Below the pieces are notes generated by a model. It made no database searches and was not told where the DNA came from. It was given only the letters and a program-made list of their open reading frames with translations. This document shows positions 1 through 11,954 of a DNA stretch of 64,000 nt, piece by piece (positions within the stretch are counted from its first letter, which is position 1; every line of letters begins with the position of its first letter). The stretch is from Acanthornis magna (Eukaryota; Chordata; Aves; Passeriformes; Acanthizidae): NCBI GenBank assembly GCA_036785705.1, contig JAWUZG010000001.1:62001-126000 (forward strand), written 5' to 3'. Made by a program: the position numbers and the translations under genes.

Positions 1-852
1 TGGTGTTTGAGCTGGTTTTGCTTTTTTGCTTGGAAAATGTGCCAGAATCGTGATGTAAATGCGTGGGCTTCCTCCCCTGTCCCCTTCAGTGCCCTTCCCA
101 TTTCCAACCACTGTCCCGGCATCCCCCAGTCTATGAGAAGTCTTGGCATCTTTCTTCCCAGCCTCACCTGTTGAGCTAACTATTTTTTAAGTGCATGTAA
201 AGTACAACTAAAAACAAAGACACAAGCAGAAGAATGAGCCCTACTACAACACGGATGCTTTCTTTTCCTTTGATTTCTTTTCCCCCACCTCCCTTTCCAC
301 ACTTGACCAAAAATTCATGATAAATAAGTAGTGTCCCACACTGTTTTTCAAGCCACGTGGAGAGAACTGGAGCCAAAGTTCCTCGAAGTCCATGGACAGG
401 CTCCTAATATCCAGAATATGCCAGATGATAGGCTGATCTTTATGGGCATTTCTCAAACACTGCAATCAAATAATTAGTGCTGACACTTGCAGCACTATCA
501 GAAACAGGGACAGGGAACTCATGAAGACTCTCTGAGGTTCTACGGAGAGAGTAAAGATTATTTCTTCACTGCAGGGTTTGCTTTGGGGCTTTGCAGCTGG
601 GTTGGAGGAACAAAGGGTGAACAGCTGCTCTGCAAGCACCTTGTGTCCTCCCTGTGAGTTGGACTCACCTGTCAGGGACAGTGATCTGAGACCTAATCCA
701 TCACATCTTGTGCCTGTGGAGACTGAGCCTTCCAGTGAACAGCAGTGCGTGTCTGGAATGAGGTGTTCGAGATTGTTTGTCCTCCAACAGACCGCACAGG
801 AGAACGATAGAGGAGAAATTCAGCCACCCGAGGTCACCTTCCTCTCCCAGCG
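1..852. other. unannotated non-coding stretch
   Basis: I see no gene, RNA or recognisable repeat here. Open frames are under 100 codons, overlap on both strands and show no family signature. A purine/pyrimidine-rich patch near 260-300 has no repeat unit. Confidence 0.5.
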
Positions 853-902
853 TAGAATTGTTTAGGTGGGAAAAGACCTCTGAGATCACAGAGTCCAAAT
901 GT
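853..902 (-). mobile_element. CR1 LINE fragment, older and diverged
   Basis: About 50 bases read as the reverse of a CR1 3' end: a degenerate GAATTGTTTAGGTGGGAAAAG block followed by a 'gagatcacagagtcc' block. It is more diverged from the avian CR1 3' pattern than the copies at 1579 or 2468, so it is probably an older insertion. The 5' side cannot be traced. Confidence 0.5.
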
Positions 903-1578
903 TAAAACATGCCCCAGTCCTTCTTTTCTCACTCTTCATCCTGCCCCGAACATATCCAAAGGTTTGGTCCAACCCAGCACATGCCAGCCTTGCTCCATTA
1001 GATAAGAAGACTATGCCAATCTTCTCCCCTGTAGTTTTGACACTGCAGTTGTCTTGCCACTTTGACACTGAAGATCATAAAAATTATTGGGTCATGAAGC
1101 AGATTTACCAGCAGAATTTTGTTTGGTAATTGTTGGATTGAAAAGTGATTACCAAAGTTTCCAGACCTTGTGCATTCACCCACATGAAGCTCTTTGCCAT
1201 GAAAGGAAAAAGACCAAGCAAATCAAATAATTGTCATTATTTTTAGTAATGCTGTCAATAACTGATAGATCACTTTTGAAGAGTCCAGTGGTCAGTCTCA
1301 CTGTTGAGGCTTTGTTTGAATTTCTTGGAGTCTGAGATGCCTGTGAGATAAAAACCCAAGCCCATAACAGCTAATACCAAGAGGAGAATTGTTTAGAATT
1401 AAGTCAAAACATGAGATGTAGATCTGTCCTTCCCCAAGGCTTTAATGAAGTGCTTTGGGTAGAGACACTGCTATGTGGAAGGCTCTTCCAAAGGAAGACT
1501 GGAAACCTGGAAGGACTTAGTCCCAGAGCTCTGCTGAGTGCGACCTACATTTGTGACTGCACAAAGGACACCCAGAAC

Positions 1579-1726
1579 CATGGAATCACAGAATGGTTTG
1601 GGTTGGAAGGGACCTTAAAGATCACCTCATTCTAACACCCCTGCCATGGGCAGAGACACCTTCCACTATCCCAGGTTGCTCCATGCCCTGTCCAACCTGG
1701 CCTTCAACACTTCCAGGGATGGAAGT
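1579..1726 (-). mobile_element. CR1 LINE 3' fragment
   Basis: Reverse-oriented CR1 3' end. It opens with the complement of the terminal tail (GGAATCACAGAATGG), then the 'tttgggttggaagggacc' block, 'cctgccatgggcag' and 'ggcagggacaccttcc'-like blocks, and stops after the 'ccagggatgg' block. Only the last 150 bases or so of the element are present, which is the usual result of aborted reverse transcription in CR1. No coding capacity remains. Confidence 0.9.
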
Positions 1727-2467
1727 CCTTAAGTCCAAGGATCACCTCACATGATCAAAAGAAATGTTTTGGCTGCTGGAGATGGCCAGGACTATCCTCC
1801 ACATCACCAAGGCTTCAGTCAAACAAGTCCTGCTCTCCCTTCCCAGCAGCCTGTTTGAATTACTCCTGAAGCAGCTCGGTCTGAGAGTGTGGACACATTT
1901 CTTGGCGCTGTAGAAGGAAAGAGAGACAGGAAGAATTCTGATTCTCCTTCCCCAGTTCCTGAGGTAGGCTCTAGTGTGTAAGAGCTTTGCTCCTCCATGG
2001 GAATCCATTGCTTTCTGTGGTGGCCAATGTGATGTGACCAGACAAGCACTTTACTGGAGCCCCACCAGTCCCAACAAGGTGATTTCAGTCCCTTTCTTCT
2101 CCCTGCCTCAGCACTTAGCTATGGAAGCCAGACAGAGAGCACTGCATGGAAATGTGATTGTGGTTTGACCAGCTTTGTGTTGGGTTTGTGTAGCTCACCA
2201 AAAATTGCACCCAGGAACCCAATTTGCTTATTCCCAATCCTTGAATGAGAAATTTGATATAAAAATCCAACTTTCAATTCAATGTTGTTTAAACCTCTGA
2301 GATTCTGATAACTTCCCCCCCAGGATGACCAAAGGACCCCAGGAATGGGTCTCTTTCCCCAAACTAGGGAGTTATGATCATTTATAGGATCACAGCAAAT
2401 TGTGTTTTTATTTTGGAAGGTGCCTCACCAAGATAGCTGTTGGGTAAAGAAATACTGGTGTAAAATC

Positions 2468-2622
2468 AGAATCCCAGAATGGTTTGGGTTGGAAGGAACC
2501 TTAATGATCATCCAGTGGCTGGGACACCTTCCACTGTCTCAGGCTGCTCCAAGCCCTGTCCACCTGGCCTTGGACACTGCAGGGATCCAGGGGCAGCCAC
2601 AGCTTCTCTGGGTGGCCACACA
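2468..2622 (-). mobile_element. CR1 LINE 3' fragment
   Basis: Reverse-oriented CR1 3' end running from the 'cagaatggtttgggttgg' block through 'gggacaccttccactg', 'ggatccaggggcagcc' and 'agcttctctgggtgg'. A short segment between the 'gatcatccag' and 'gggacacc' blocks is missing relative to sibling copies. It is truncated and non-coding. Confidence 0.9.
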
Positions 2623-3939
2623 GCCTTAGTGGTTCCAGGACAATTTGCTCTGTACATTTGATGAGTAGTCAGAGTTGTCCTCCAGGGCAGGTGGAGGTTT
2701 TGGGATGTCTTAACTCTTGCCATGCAAATTTGGTGTGCTGTGGAGCAGGAAACTGGTGAAACGTGTGAACCTCAACGTTATGGTGTGAACCTCAGCCTCC
2801 TGCCCATTCCCAGCCTGAATTTTCCTGCTTTGCACCTGGTGCAGCTCCCATTTCAGAGCAGTGTTTGGTCCATGGAATCCTGCAGTTTTCCCTCACCTCT
2901 GTGACTGTGCAATGCCTCTTTCTCCAAAAAAAAAACCACAAAAAAAAAACTTGTTGTCTTACTAGGAATAACTATTTTGTGGAGAATGCTTTGAAAATGG
3001 AGCTTTTCAACCACGTGTTGTTTGGGATGGCTCAGTTCTCTACACTTGGAGAAGCACCCAAGGGGACACAGGCTTACAGCAAAAAAAACAAAAATTATTT
3101 GTAGAAAGATGTAAAAAAAAAATTAGTGAAAAAAAACCAAACAGGGTTTACACTTGGAAAACTAAACTCACCAAAAACCCCACTGACGTTACAAAGCTGC
3201 TTAATCTAATCAACCTGTCACGTGTGTGATTTCTGTTGTTGTCGTTGTTTGTTCATTGTTTGGTTGGTTTTGGTTTATTGTTTTTATTTTTTTAAATCTG
3301 TTCTAAAAATGGAGAGTTTACCTCAAAAAATTCTTTCTGCTTGGAAACAGATCACCTCAAAGATGCTCGCAGCAGAGAGCAGTGTGCAGGAAGCTCAGTA
3401 AAGCAAATCTGGGTGTGGAAAACAGGAAAAACCAGGACATTCCGGCTCTTTTCAGCATTCCCCTCTCTTGCTGGTGTGGTCTGGTATTCCCCAGTGGAGA
3501 GGTTGCTGTTCACTTTCAGAGCCTGGTGGAGAAATCAAGGCACATGTCCAAGCTTGAAGTCCTTTCTGAAGTATCTTAAGAGAAACTTGGTGTTATTTAA
3601 AATTTCTATGCTGCTCTTTCTCCATTCCCTGGAGAAATTCCGCTTTCCAGCCCAGGCTGGGGTGAGGAAGCAGAGAGATTAGGTGCTAACTAAATGCTCC
3701 CAGTGTTTTCCCCAAGGAATCGAGAGGCAACTGGATTATTTAAGGTCACAAGACAGGCCCTTCCTTGTGTCTGACCCCGTGTCTTGGACATACACATGAG
3801 CCCAGAAGTCTCATTCTCTGTTTTGCTAAAGCTTCCACCTTAAAATAAAAACCACATTTCCTTTCACCACAGTGTTACTAACAGCCTCAAAGAGATGTCA
3901 AGACAACATTAGAAAGGAGGTTGGGATCCTTTTTCTTAG

Positions 3940-4190
3940 GTTGTTGTTGTTGTTGGTTTGATTTTATTTTGAATTGATCCTAGTTAAAAAAGAAATAAAT
4001 AAAATCTATACTATTTAAATTGGAATCCCGTTGTTACTTGGTAAAGGCAAAGCTTCTGTACCTTTGTTATAATTAATTGTATACCTGTGTATGTAAATAT
4101 AAGGCATTCCTATTTTGCAGTCCAGAACAAAAAAGAAAAAAAAAAACCTATTTGTAATATAGAATAAAGTTTATTAAAAAAAATAAAGAA
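3940..4190 (+). other. possible transcript 3' end with clustered poly(A) signals
   Basis: An AT-rich block in which a GTT-repeat stretch (3942-3956) is followed by AATAAA signals at 3994-3999 and 4163-4168, T-rich stretches, and an A-rich run into about 4195. This resembles the last few hundred bases of a vertebrate 3' UTR on the plus strand. I do not recognise the gene, no coding exon is visible upstream in the window, and AT-rich intergenic DNA can produce the same signals by chance. If real, the gene's coding part lies left of position 1 or is spliced. Confidence 0.3.
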
Positions 4191-4263
4191 ATAAAAATGC
4201 TCCAGGCTGTGATTGCCACTTCCTGTGTCAAATGGAGCCAGAAGGGAGGGAATTCAAGTGAAG

Positions 4264-4320
4264 GAAAGGCTGGAAAAGACCTTAAAGATCATTGAGTCCA
4301 ACTGTTAAACAGCAGTGCCA
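4264..4320 (-). mobile_element. CR1 LINE fragment abutting a TTCC array
   Basis: Reverse CR1 3' block ('aaggctggaaaagacc', 'aaagatcattgagtccaac') about 57 bases long, ending where the (TTCC)n array begins. The wording matches an older CR1 subfamily than the 1579 copy. The array may have replaced or interrupted the rest of the element. Confidence 0.65.
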
Positions 4321-4326
4321 TGTTCT

Positions 4327-4502
4327 CCTTCCTTCCTTCCTTCCTTCCTTCCTTCCTTCCTTCCTTCCTTCCTTCCTTCCTTCCTTCCTTCCTTCCTTCC
4401 TTCCTTCCTTCCTTCCTTCCTTCCTTCCTTCCTTCCTTCCTTCCTTCCTTCCTCCCTCCCTCCCTCCCTCCCTCCCTCCCTCCCTCCCTTCCTCCCTCCC
4501 CC
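4327..4502. repeat. (TTCC)n then (TCCC)n compound microsatellite
   Basis: About 31 near-perfect TTCC units (4327-4452) change abruptly into about 10 TCCC units (4453-4490), then a short mixed tail. The array is open in several frames on both strands, which produces low-complexity LPSF or GRKE repeats; these are not genes. The pure first half suggests ongoing slippage, so the length is probably variable and hard to assemble. Confidence 0.97.
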
Positions 4503-5605
4503 TGTCGCACAAAAAGACATTTATTGGACTGTTTGAATTTAATTTTGGAGAGGTGGGATCCAGACAGTTTATTCCTTTCCATCTACTTTTGGGGTGTCAT
4601 CAGCTCAGGAAAAAGAATGTTGACAAGCTCATGAATTCAGGGATGCTACTAAAGGAACCACATGCCATGGATCTTGAAATTCCTCTGGTTCCTTGGCCAT
4701 GAGAGTGGAGCAGCAAATATCACACCAGATTTTGCAAGAGTCATGGGCAATCTGAGGTGGAGAAGCGACCCCCAGCCCAGCTGTTGTTATTATCTCATGA
4801 TGCTGCCTTTGGAATGGCTCTTGCAAAATGTAAATCTTCCTGGAGTTTGGATTCCCTGGGATCGGTGATGGGTTTGGCCAAGGCCAGGCATGGTTGGCAC
4901 TGCCTTGACACTTCATAATTAAATAAATCCTCACCAACCTTCTCTGCCTCTTTCCCTGGCTTCAGGTGTCAGCTCTTCTGAATGATTGGTGTGCTTAGGG
5001 TGAAACCCCAAAACACCTCTGAATAAAGAGCTATTAAGGGTTTTGTTTGTCAGGGCATTTTTTAAACCTAAATTAAAACATCTCACTAAAATCTCCCTTC
5101 TGGCCAAAGTGGTTGCATTTAACACTTGCACAAGAGTAGTAGAACACCCTTCCAAATATTAAATGGAGCCGCAATTACTGAGCACAGCCAAACAAACAGA
5201 CTCCAGGCTTGTGGTAACTTCCTGTTGTCAGCTGTAAAATGTTTGTTTTGGGGGGGATTACATGTGTGGGTTTGCTGCTGCTCAGCAGAGTATTTTCCTG
5301 TGGATTTAAGGGAAACTGCAAGAGCAGGAGTGAGGAGGAAAACCTCTGACGTGGATCTGTGTGCAGCAGGACAGGGCATCATCACTCTGATGCTCACTGG
5401 GACACTCTGGAGAGCCTGAGACCTTGGCTTGGGTCCTCCTGGCTGTGGTCACCTGTGTGTGACAGGGACAGCACAAACCTGCTGGATGCAACAGCCACTT
5501 CTGCCAGTGCCAGCCCTGGAATGCCTCTGTCCAGATCCCAAATGAGATTCAAATGATATTCAAGGCCAAGTAGGTATTTACAAAGCAGGCAGGAGCCACC
5601 TTCCC

Positions 5606-5700
5606 ATCGTTAAGGTTGGAAATGCCCTCTAAAATCACCAAATCCAATCGTCAACCCAGCACTGCCTCCACTAAGCCATGTCCCCAAGTGCCACATTCTT
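5606..5700 (-). mobile_element. CR1 LINE fragment, older subfamily
   Basis: Reverse-oriented CR1 3' sequence of the subfamily with 'ttaaggttgga', 'aaatccaatcgtcaaccc', 'agcactgcctcc', 'aagccatgtcccc' and 'gtgccacatt' blocks. It is diverged and loses similarity after about 5700. It resembles the copy at 63024. Confidence 0.7.
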
Positions 5701-6422
5701 TCCCTAAATTCACCAGTGTTTCTCTGCCCCTGCTGGATTCTCCCTCCCAAGAGCTACAGAAAAGAGGCATATCCAAAGCTTTCCTGTTTTTATGGTCCAT
5801 GAAAAATGATGTCCATTTCCTGCCCCTCAATCCTTCCCTTCTCCCAGCTCCTCCACTGAGGTAATGGTGACCATTTGCTTCAGGTCTGGGACATCCCTGG
5901 TGTAAAATAATATCCCCTCAGTGTCCCATGGAAACGTGGGAGGGGAAAAGGCATTGCAAAGCTCAGAGATGATCTTTATCTCCCAGGTAAAAGCTGGGAA
6001 CTCTTCCGCAGCTCAGCTGCCCAAAGCAATCCCAGATGTCAGCTGAGCAGGACCATTTCCAGCACCCTGGGGAGGATTCAATTTGCCTTTATTATTTCCT
6101 GTTTCCTGCTTTCTGACACTTCCCAGGTTCAGCTGCCTGGATTGGATTGAGATGTTCCTCTCAGGAGTTCCCTTCCTGGGGGGGTTTCTGGTTCAGCAGA
6201 GAATAACTCCAGCATCAGTTCTCTGATACCCGCTGGATATCACTTGCCCAAGGGATCCCTTCCCTGAGTTCAGTGCCAGGAGCACCTCGCCAAGGTGGTG
6301 ACAGTGACAGGGACCAAAACTCTGAGTCCCTTGCCCTGCAAAGACCTGTCAGCTCCAGTGCTAAGGTGCTCCAGCTTATGGAGCGGTAAGAAAATGATCC
6401 TGGGATCGATGAGGTTTTATTC

Positions 6423-6530
6423 ATAGGATCACAGAATGGTTTGGGTTGGAAGGAACCGTAAAGACCATCCAGTTCCACACCCTGCCTTGGGCAGGGACAC
6501 CTTCCACCATCCCAGGCTGCTCAGAGCAGG
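6423..6530 (-). mobile_element. CR1 LINE 3' fragment
   Basis: Reverse CR1 end: 'ggatcacagaatggtttggg', 'ttggaaggaacc', 'gggcagggacaccttcc' and 'ccatcccaggctgctc', then unrelated sequence. It is the sixth of six minus-oriented CR1 copies in the first 6.5 kb. Confidence 0.88.
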
Positions 6531-8920
6531 ATCTCTGCAAAATCGCCCGTTCTGATGAGGAGTTTTCTGAGTGGCTGTGGGTTTTTTCTCCTGTGGAGGC
6601 TGTCCTGTCTCTCTGTGCAGCACCAGTGAAAACTGGGCCCTTCCAAGATCCAATTCACCTCACCACAGCCCCGCTGGCTCAGACAGATCAGTGACTGACA
6701 GAAGGAAGTGCTGTTTCCTCTGGCTGGTCCCAGGGAGGAGCTCACCCAGCTGCAGAGGATTGCCCTGTGCCTTTCCAAAGCCAGGTGGGAGGAATCCCAG
6801 CATGGCTCTTCTTTGACCTTTTTTGCCATAATTGTTTTAGGAAAAGTCTCTTGTTTTACACACAGCAGAGCCCCGAACCTCTCTGCCATGTGCTGTGCGT
6901 TCCCACAACGCAGCAATTTGGGAGGAAAGCAGGAATCACTTCGGTCTTTTGCCTTCAGCTAAGAAGTTCAAGGGAAAAAAAAAATGAGAGGAGAACAACT
7001 GTTTTATTTTTATTATTATTATTATTTACCCCTTTGAATTTCCTGCCTTCTCATAAAATCTAATGGGAAATGTACTCACTGACCCCATAACTCCCAAAAC
7101 CAAACACGATGCCAAGACTTCTCCACAGGCCAGCTTTCCTTCAGTTTGCCATATGGGATGCAGCCCTCGTTCCTACAACACAGGCAGGCAGGTCAGCACT
7201 TAGTCACAACTCATGACACACAAACATGTTGTGGGCAGGAACATGACAAGCAGATAACACCAGCAGGCATCGTGTTTTTCCTGGCTACATCTGTGCTAGT
7301 AAATAAAAGAAGGCCAAGGTGGGGGCTCTGTGTTGAATTGTCTGTGGTGTTTAGCTGTTAGCGGCTCCCCAGCATAATTTTAGGTAATTTTCTCCCAGAG
7401 AATGGCCAGGCACAGTTTGGGATGAGCATCTATCACGGATTTTTTTTTGTTTTCATGGATAAAAATGCATCCAGTCTGGCTCTCTCTGCCCTGTAAGCTC
7501 GGAGACACAGTGGCTTCGCAGGGCCAGATGTACAGAGCTAAACAAAAAAAAAATATGGGGAAAAGATTCTGCTGGGTCAGGAGGTGTTTGTAAGAAAATA
7601 TTGGAGAAGGAGCTGCTCTAAAAGTTCGGTCTGTTATGACTGAGAGTGTGATGTTTACCTGTTCAGGGCTGGTGGGGGGAAGAGAATGAGCCTGAAATGG
7701 TCTGAAGTTGGATTTAAATTTTGAAACACAGGCTTTGGGGGCAGAGAGAGAATGCCAGAGGGAAATCTATCCAGTGGAAGAAGTGATATATCCCAGGATA
7801 TCCCAGCTGTGTCTCAGACACCACTGACTGGAGTAAATTGGTCCTGGACGTGCTGTCCTTTCGAGTTGGATGAAGCCCTGCTGGAGGAGCACTGGGGTGC
7901 CAAAATACAGAGCCTGAGGTAGCATCAGGACCTGCTCTTCTCTGGAATGTCATGGGGCAGGTCCACAGGTGTGGAAGTGAGCCAGATCTCACCTCCTGGG
8001 TTAGGTCTGGTGGCCCTGAGTTGGGTCTCACCCATCTGCAGTTCAGGACAAACCTGCAGGCAGCTTTCAACCTTTGGGAAGAGCCAAGTGGAAAATCTCC
8101 AGGGCTCATCAGGGTCCCCTCAGTGGCCATGCCACGGCTCTGGTCCTGTGTTCTTTTTTTTGTGATGGATGAGTATGAAAGAAAGAAGTGCAGACACTGA
8201 TCCTGTTCTGTTAACAGCACCCAAGTTTGCTCTGTGCTTTCCCAGTCCCCCAGCCGAGCCAGAATCCAGGGAAACTGGCTCAAAAACCTGCCCTGCTTTG
8301 CATTAGCAGAGGCAATCTGATTAACTCCCCAGCAGGGGCAAGGCACAGCTCCTAACTCCAGCTCGACTTCCACATCAGAGACCTCCGGTGAATTGGATCC
8401 AGAAGAGGCAGCTGCGAGTTCTGGGGCTGGAATTCCATCAAGGGCTTCTGGGGAGGTCATAAACCACCAAAGAGCTCTCAAAGCCTCCCCCCCCTCCCAC
8501 CCACCGTCCCCAAACAGAATTATAGCCTCATCATTCAAAGGGGGTCTGTTTGTCTGCAGAAGGACAAATGCAAGGAGCCATCGGGGGTGGGGGGGGGGGG
8601 GGGTCAGGCTGTAAATTCATCCTTTTTCCTGCCATTCTTCCATCTTCACTGGATGGTGCTCCCAGGGCTCCTCACTTTCCCCACCCATCCAATCTTCTTC
8701 CTTTCATCTCCTTTCTCCTTCCTTCCCTGCAATGGGTGTCACACAGAGCAGTCCACAGCTGACCACTCACACTCCATCCCCTTCCCTTCACCCCAAAGAG
8801 TGAGAGCAGCACTCGCTCTGCTCCTCAATCCTTTTTATCCACAACTCCTTCCTGGCATGAGCCAGACTGCAAACATCTAACCCACATTAATCCTCCCCAA
8901 TGAAAACATTCCCTGGTTCT
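6531..8920. other. unannotated non-coding stretch with the longest open frame
   Basis: No recognised gene or repeat family. A minus-strand frame of 274 codons (7714-8538) is the longest in the window. It has no recognisable motif, overlaps opposite-strand frames and is probably fortuitous. A short ATT-rich run lies near 7005-7026 and the poly-G tract at 8583-8603 is listed separately. Confidence 0.45.
8583..8603 (+). repeat. poly-G tract
   Basis: Five G, one T, then fifteen G on the plus strand. A run of this kind can adopt G-quadruplex structure and is prone to sequencing and assembly length error. Confidence 0.9.
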
Positions 8921-9106
8921 TTTCAAGTTGGGCCAAAGAAGGTATTGTCCCTGAATTACATTTTTAATATGGTTTAGGGGACAAGGAGGGGGTTGGGGAC
9001 ACCCTTTTATGTTTTTCAAACTGGGCCAAAGAAGGTATTGTCCCTGAATTACATTTTTAATATGGTTTAGGGGACAAGGAGGGGGCTGGGGACACCCTTT
9101 TATATT
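8921..9106. repeat. 93-bp tandem duplication (two copies)
   Basis: Copy 1 spans about 8921-9013 and copy 2 about 9014-9106. Both carry the 'gggccaaagaaggtattg' block (93 bases apart), the 'atttttaatatggtttag' block and the 'gacacccttttat' block. They differ at only a few positions, so the duplication is recent or maintained. The unit contains no recognised element and no conserved open frame. Confidence 0.95.
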
Positions 9107-10947
9107 TTTGCTGAAATTTCCATGGAGATATTTACAAGCAGGAAGCCAGTCTGGAACATTTCAGCATTACAAGTTAGATAAAACTAAGAAATTCCAACTT
9201 TGTTCTGTTCATGGGATGTTTTGGGCACCCTGAACTTCAGAGGTGGTCCATGTTTCCCAAAGATTCCCTTCAGTGGTTGACAAACCAGACTGTGAATCTC
9301 TTGGAAGCTGAAGCTGGCAGACATCATAAAATATCCTTAGCACCAGTTCAGCAAAGGGAAAGAGAAATCCAGAAAGGAAGGATTTTCTAGGGTCAGGTAC
9401 AAAGCTGGAACTAGAAGATGTTGGTGGCCACACCATCTCTTCTACCAAACCACCTGGTCAGTCTGCATAAATAAGATAAAACTGGGTTTGGGCACTTTAC
9501 ATCACCTCAATATGCCCTTTTCTCCTTCCACCAGAACTGTTACAACTTCCTGAATTTAGGAATTTGGTGTGATAGGTCACCTGGGAGTGCCAGACATCCC
9601 TCCATGAGAAATGTCATGGCACCATTTCTCAGTGGCTCAGGATTTCTGTGCCTTCTCCGCCATTATTGTGACCTTTTCTATATTTTACAAACGACCACAA
9701 ATGATCATGCCCTTGAAGAAGACAGGAGGGAGTTGTACCCACGCCAAACCACAGAGAAAGCAGAAGCAAATTTGTCGTGTTTGCTCAAGCTGTGAGTGAA
9801 TTCTTGTGAGTTCAAAGCTGAAAGGCCAAAGGGTTCGTGGTGCTCTGACTTGGGCAGCAGCTCCAGAACACTTGGAATGGTTTTTCCTGACAAGTGATGC
9901 AAATTTTGAGGGCATCTCGTGCTCCTGACTCTGAAAGCAGCACACTGAGAAGGTTTTTCACCAGTCAAAAATTCACCTAAGGTCATATGCGGTCTTTAAG
10001 CCATATAACAAACCCTGAAATGTTATGGGGCAAAACATTGGGGGAAAAATTGATTAAAACCACTCCAAACTCTTTTAAAAAGCCAACTGATAAGAAACCA
10101 GCAAGAGCTTTGGTGAATCCCAGCAGAAAAGTGCTTTGTAAACTGGATTGTGCCCTGTGATCACATGGTGGGGTTTCATATATATATGTATACATTTTTT
10201 AATTACTAAGACTACCCCATGTAATATTTGATAATTCGGTTCCTTTGGGAAGTTGACTGCAAGGGAAAGGAACAAAACATTGTTCCAGATTTCTAGCCTG
10301 GGGAATTGTCTCAGAGGCTTGCTTTGGTTTATTTTTTTTGCCTTGTTATTTCTTGCCCCTCTTTGGAAATCTTTCATTTTTCTTCCTCAGGACAGAATTT
10401 CAATTAGCAGAAGGATAATGCTATTGGGAGGCACTGGATATCCTTGGAGATAAATCTAGTTGGGAGTTGTCAATGCAATATCTGAAGCAGCCTGACAACA
10501 GAGGTCCTGTAAAGCTTGGATTACTCCTAAAAATAAATTTAAAAAAAAAAAAACAAACAGTTGGCCTTTCAGAGAGGGAATGAAAGGGGCGGGAAGGAGG
10601 TTATTTTTTGAATTGCTATGTTCAGCTGTGAAAGAGGATGATAAAAGAAGAAAAAGAGTATATTAGGAACATACAAACTGCATCTGACTGAGAAAATGTC
10701 CAGATAAACTTCTAGGCACATCCTATAACCACCTTTAAGCCTGGTGGATATTTTTATCAGATGGCTGAAAGTTCCTTGTTGAATCTTCCCTTCTGAGAGG
10801 GTTGAAAGAGACCTGTGAAAGCTCCACGTGGAGTGGAGGACACAGGGACAGTTCTAGAGCACTCCTGAGCACCCAGGAGTGTTCATTTGGTGTTTTCTGG
10901 TCCTTAACAAAACAAGAGTTCCAAGGTGAGGAAACCTTCCCTCTGGG

Positions 10948-11360
10948 AGAGGTAGGATTGTTCAACCTGGAGAAGATAAATCTCCACAGAGACCCAGAAA
11001 ACCTTCCAGGACCTGAAGGGGCTACAAGAGGGAAATTTTATAAGGGCATGGAGCGACAGGACCAGGAGGAATGTCTTTAAAATGACCAAGGGCAGGTTTG
11101 GATTAGACATCAAGATATTAGATAATATTAGATATTAAGTAGAAATTCTTCCCTGTGAGGGTGGGGAGGCCCTGGCACAGGCTGCCCAGAGAAGCTGTGG
11201 CTGCCCCTGGATCCCTGGCAGTGTCCAAGGCCAGGCTGGACAAGGCTTGGAGCAGCCTGGGACAGTGGCAGGTGTCCCTGCCATGGCAGGGGGTGGGGCT
11301 GGAGGATCTTTAAGCTCCCTTCCAACCCAAACCATTCTGGGATTTTATGATCCTGTGATT
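10948..11360 (+). mobile_element. CR1 LINE 3' end, longer copy
   Basis: Plus-oriented CR1 of about 410 bases. In order it carries 'ttcaacctggagaagataaa', the 'cttccaggacctgaaggggc' block, 'ataagggcatgga', 'agaaattcttccctgtgagg', 'cccagagaagctgtggctg', 'caaggccaggctggac' and the terminal 'cttccaacccaaaccattc', with a decayed tail to about 11360. An extra AT-rich repeat of 'atattaga' type lies at 11112-11136. It is 5'-truncated and non-coding. Confidence 0.95.
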
Positions 11361-11785
11361 GGATCCGTGTCCTGTGCCCAGGATGATCTGACACAGCTCT
11401 GCCTTCCCCTCCTCACTGCTGACCTTTCCCACTCACCTGAGGAGTTTACCTGCCTTAGACCCCCAGAAATGTCCTGAGACGCTGCTTGCCTGTGCCTGCT
11501 GCCTGCACTGGGGGCTGGAGGAGATCTCGAAGGCTCTCAGAGATAAGACACACGTGGCCCTAATTCCACATTTATCTGCTCACATCTGGATATCTTCAAT
11601 GCGATCTGTTTGCTTTGGCACGGCTGGGGAGTGGCCTCAGCCGAGCTGGGGTCAGGGACACGCTGAGAAGAGCCCACCTGATCTATTCCAGAGGCCCAAA
11701 GGAGCTGTGGGTGCTCCTTGGCAAATGATTTCAGATCAACTGGGGCTGTGAAAAGTAAAAGATGCCATCACCCAGCCTCAATGGC

Positions 11786-11847
11786 CATGGAGTCACTGAA
11801 TGGTTTGGGTTGGAAGGGACCTTGGAGATCATCCATGGGCAGGGACA
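11786..11847 (-). mobile_element. CR1 LINE short fragment
   Basis: About 60 bases of reverse CR1 3' end ('actgaatggtttgggttgg', 'aagggaccttggagatc', 'atgggcagggaca') with an internal deletion. It sits 430 bases from the oppositely oriented copy at 10948-11360. Confidence 0.8.
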
Positions 11848-11920
11848 GATGGAAGCAGAAGCAAATATTCTGATATCACCCACGAAACCACTGCAGGCCT
11901 TGACCTCCATGGAGAAGGGT

Positions 11921-11954
11921 ATTTATGGACATGTTCTATTTATGGACATGTTCT
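11921..11954. repeat. 17-bp direct duplication
   Basis: The 17-base unit ATTTATGGACATGTTCT occurs twice in perfect head-to-tail order (11921-11937 and 11938-11954). It is a small slippage-type duplication in otherwise unique sequence. Confidence 0.9.

Noticed and set aside
4282..4702. Overlapping long frames rich in LPSF or GRKE repeats
   Set aside because: They are translations of the (TTCC)n/(TCCC)n array in every frame, not genes.
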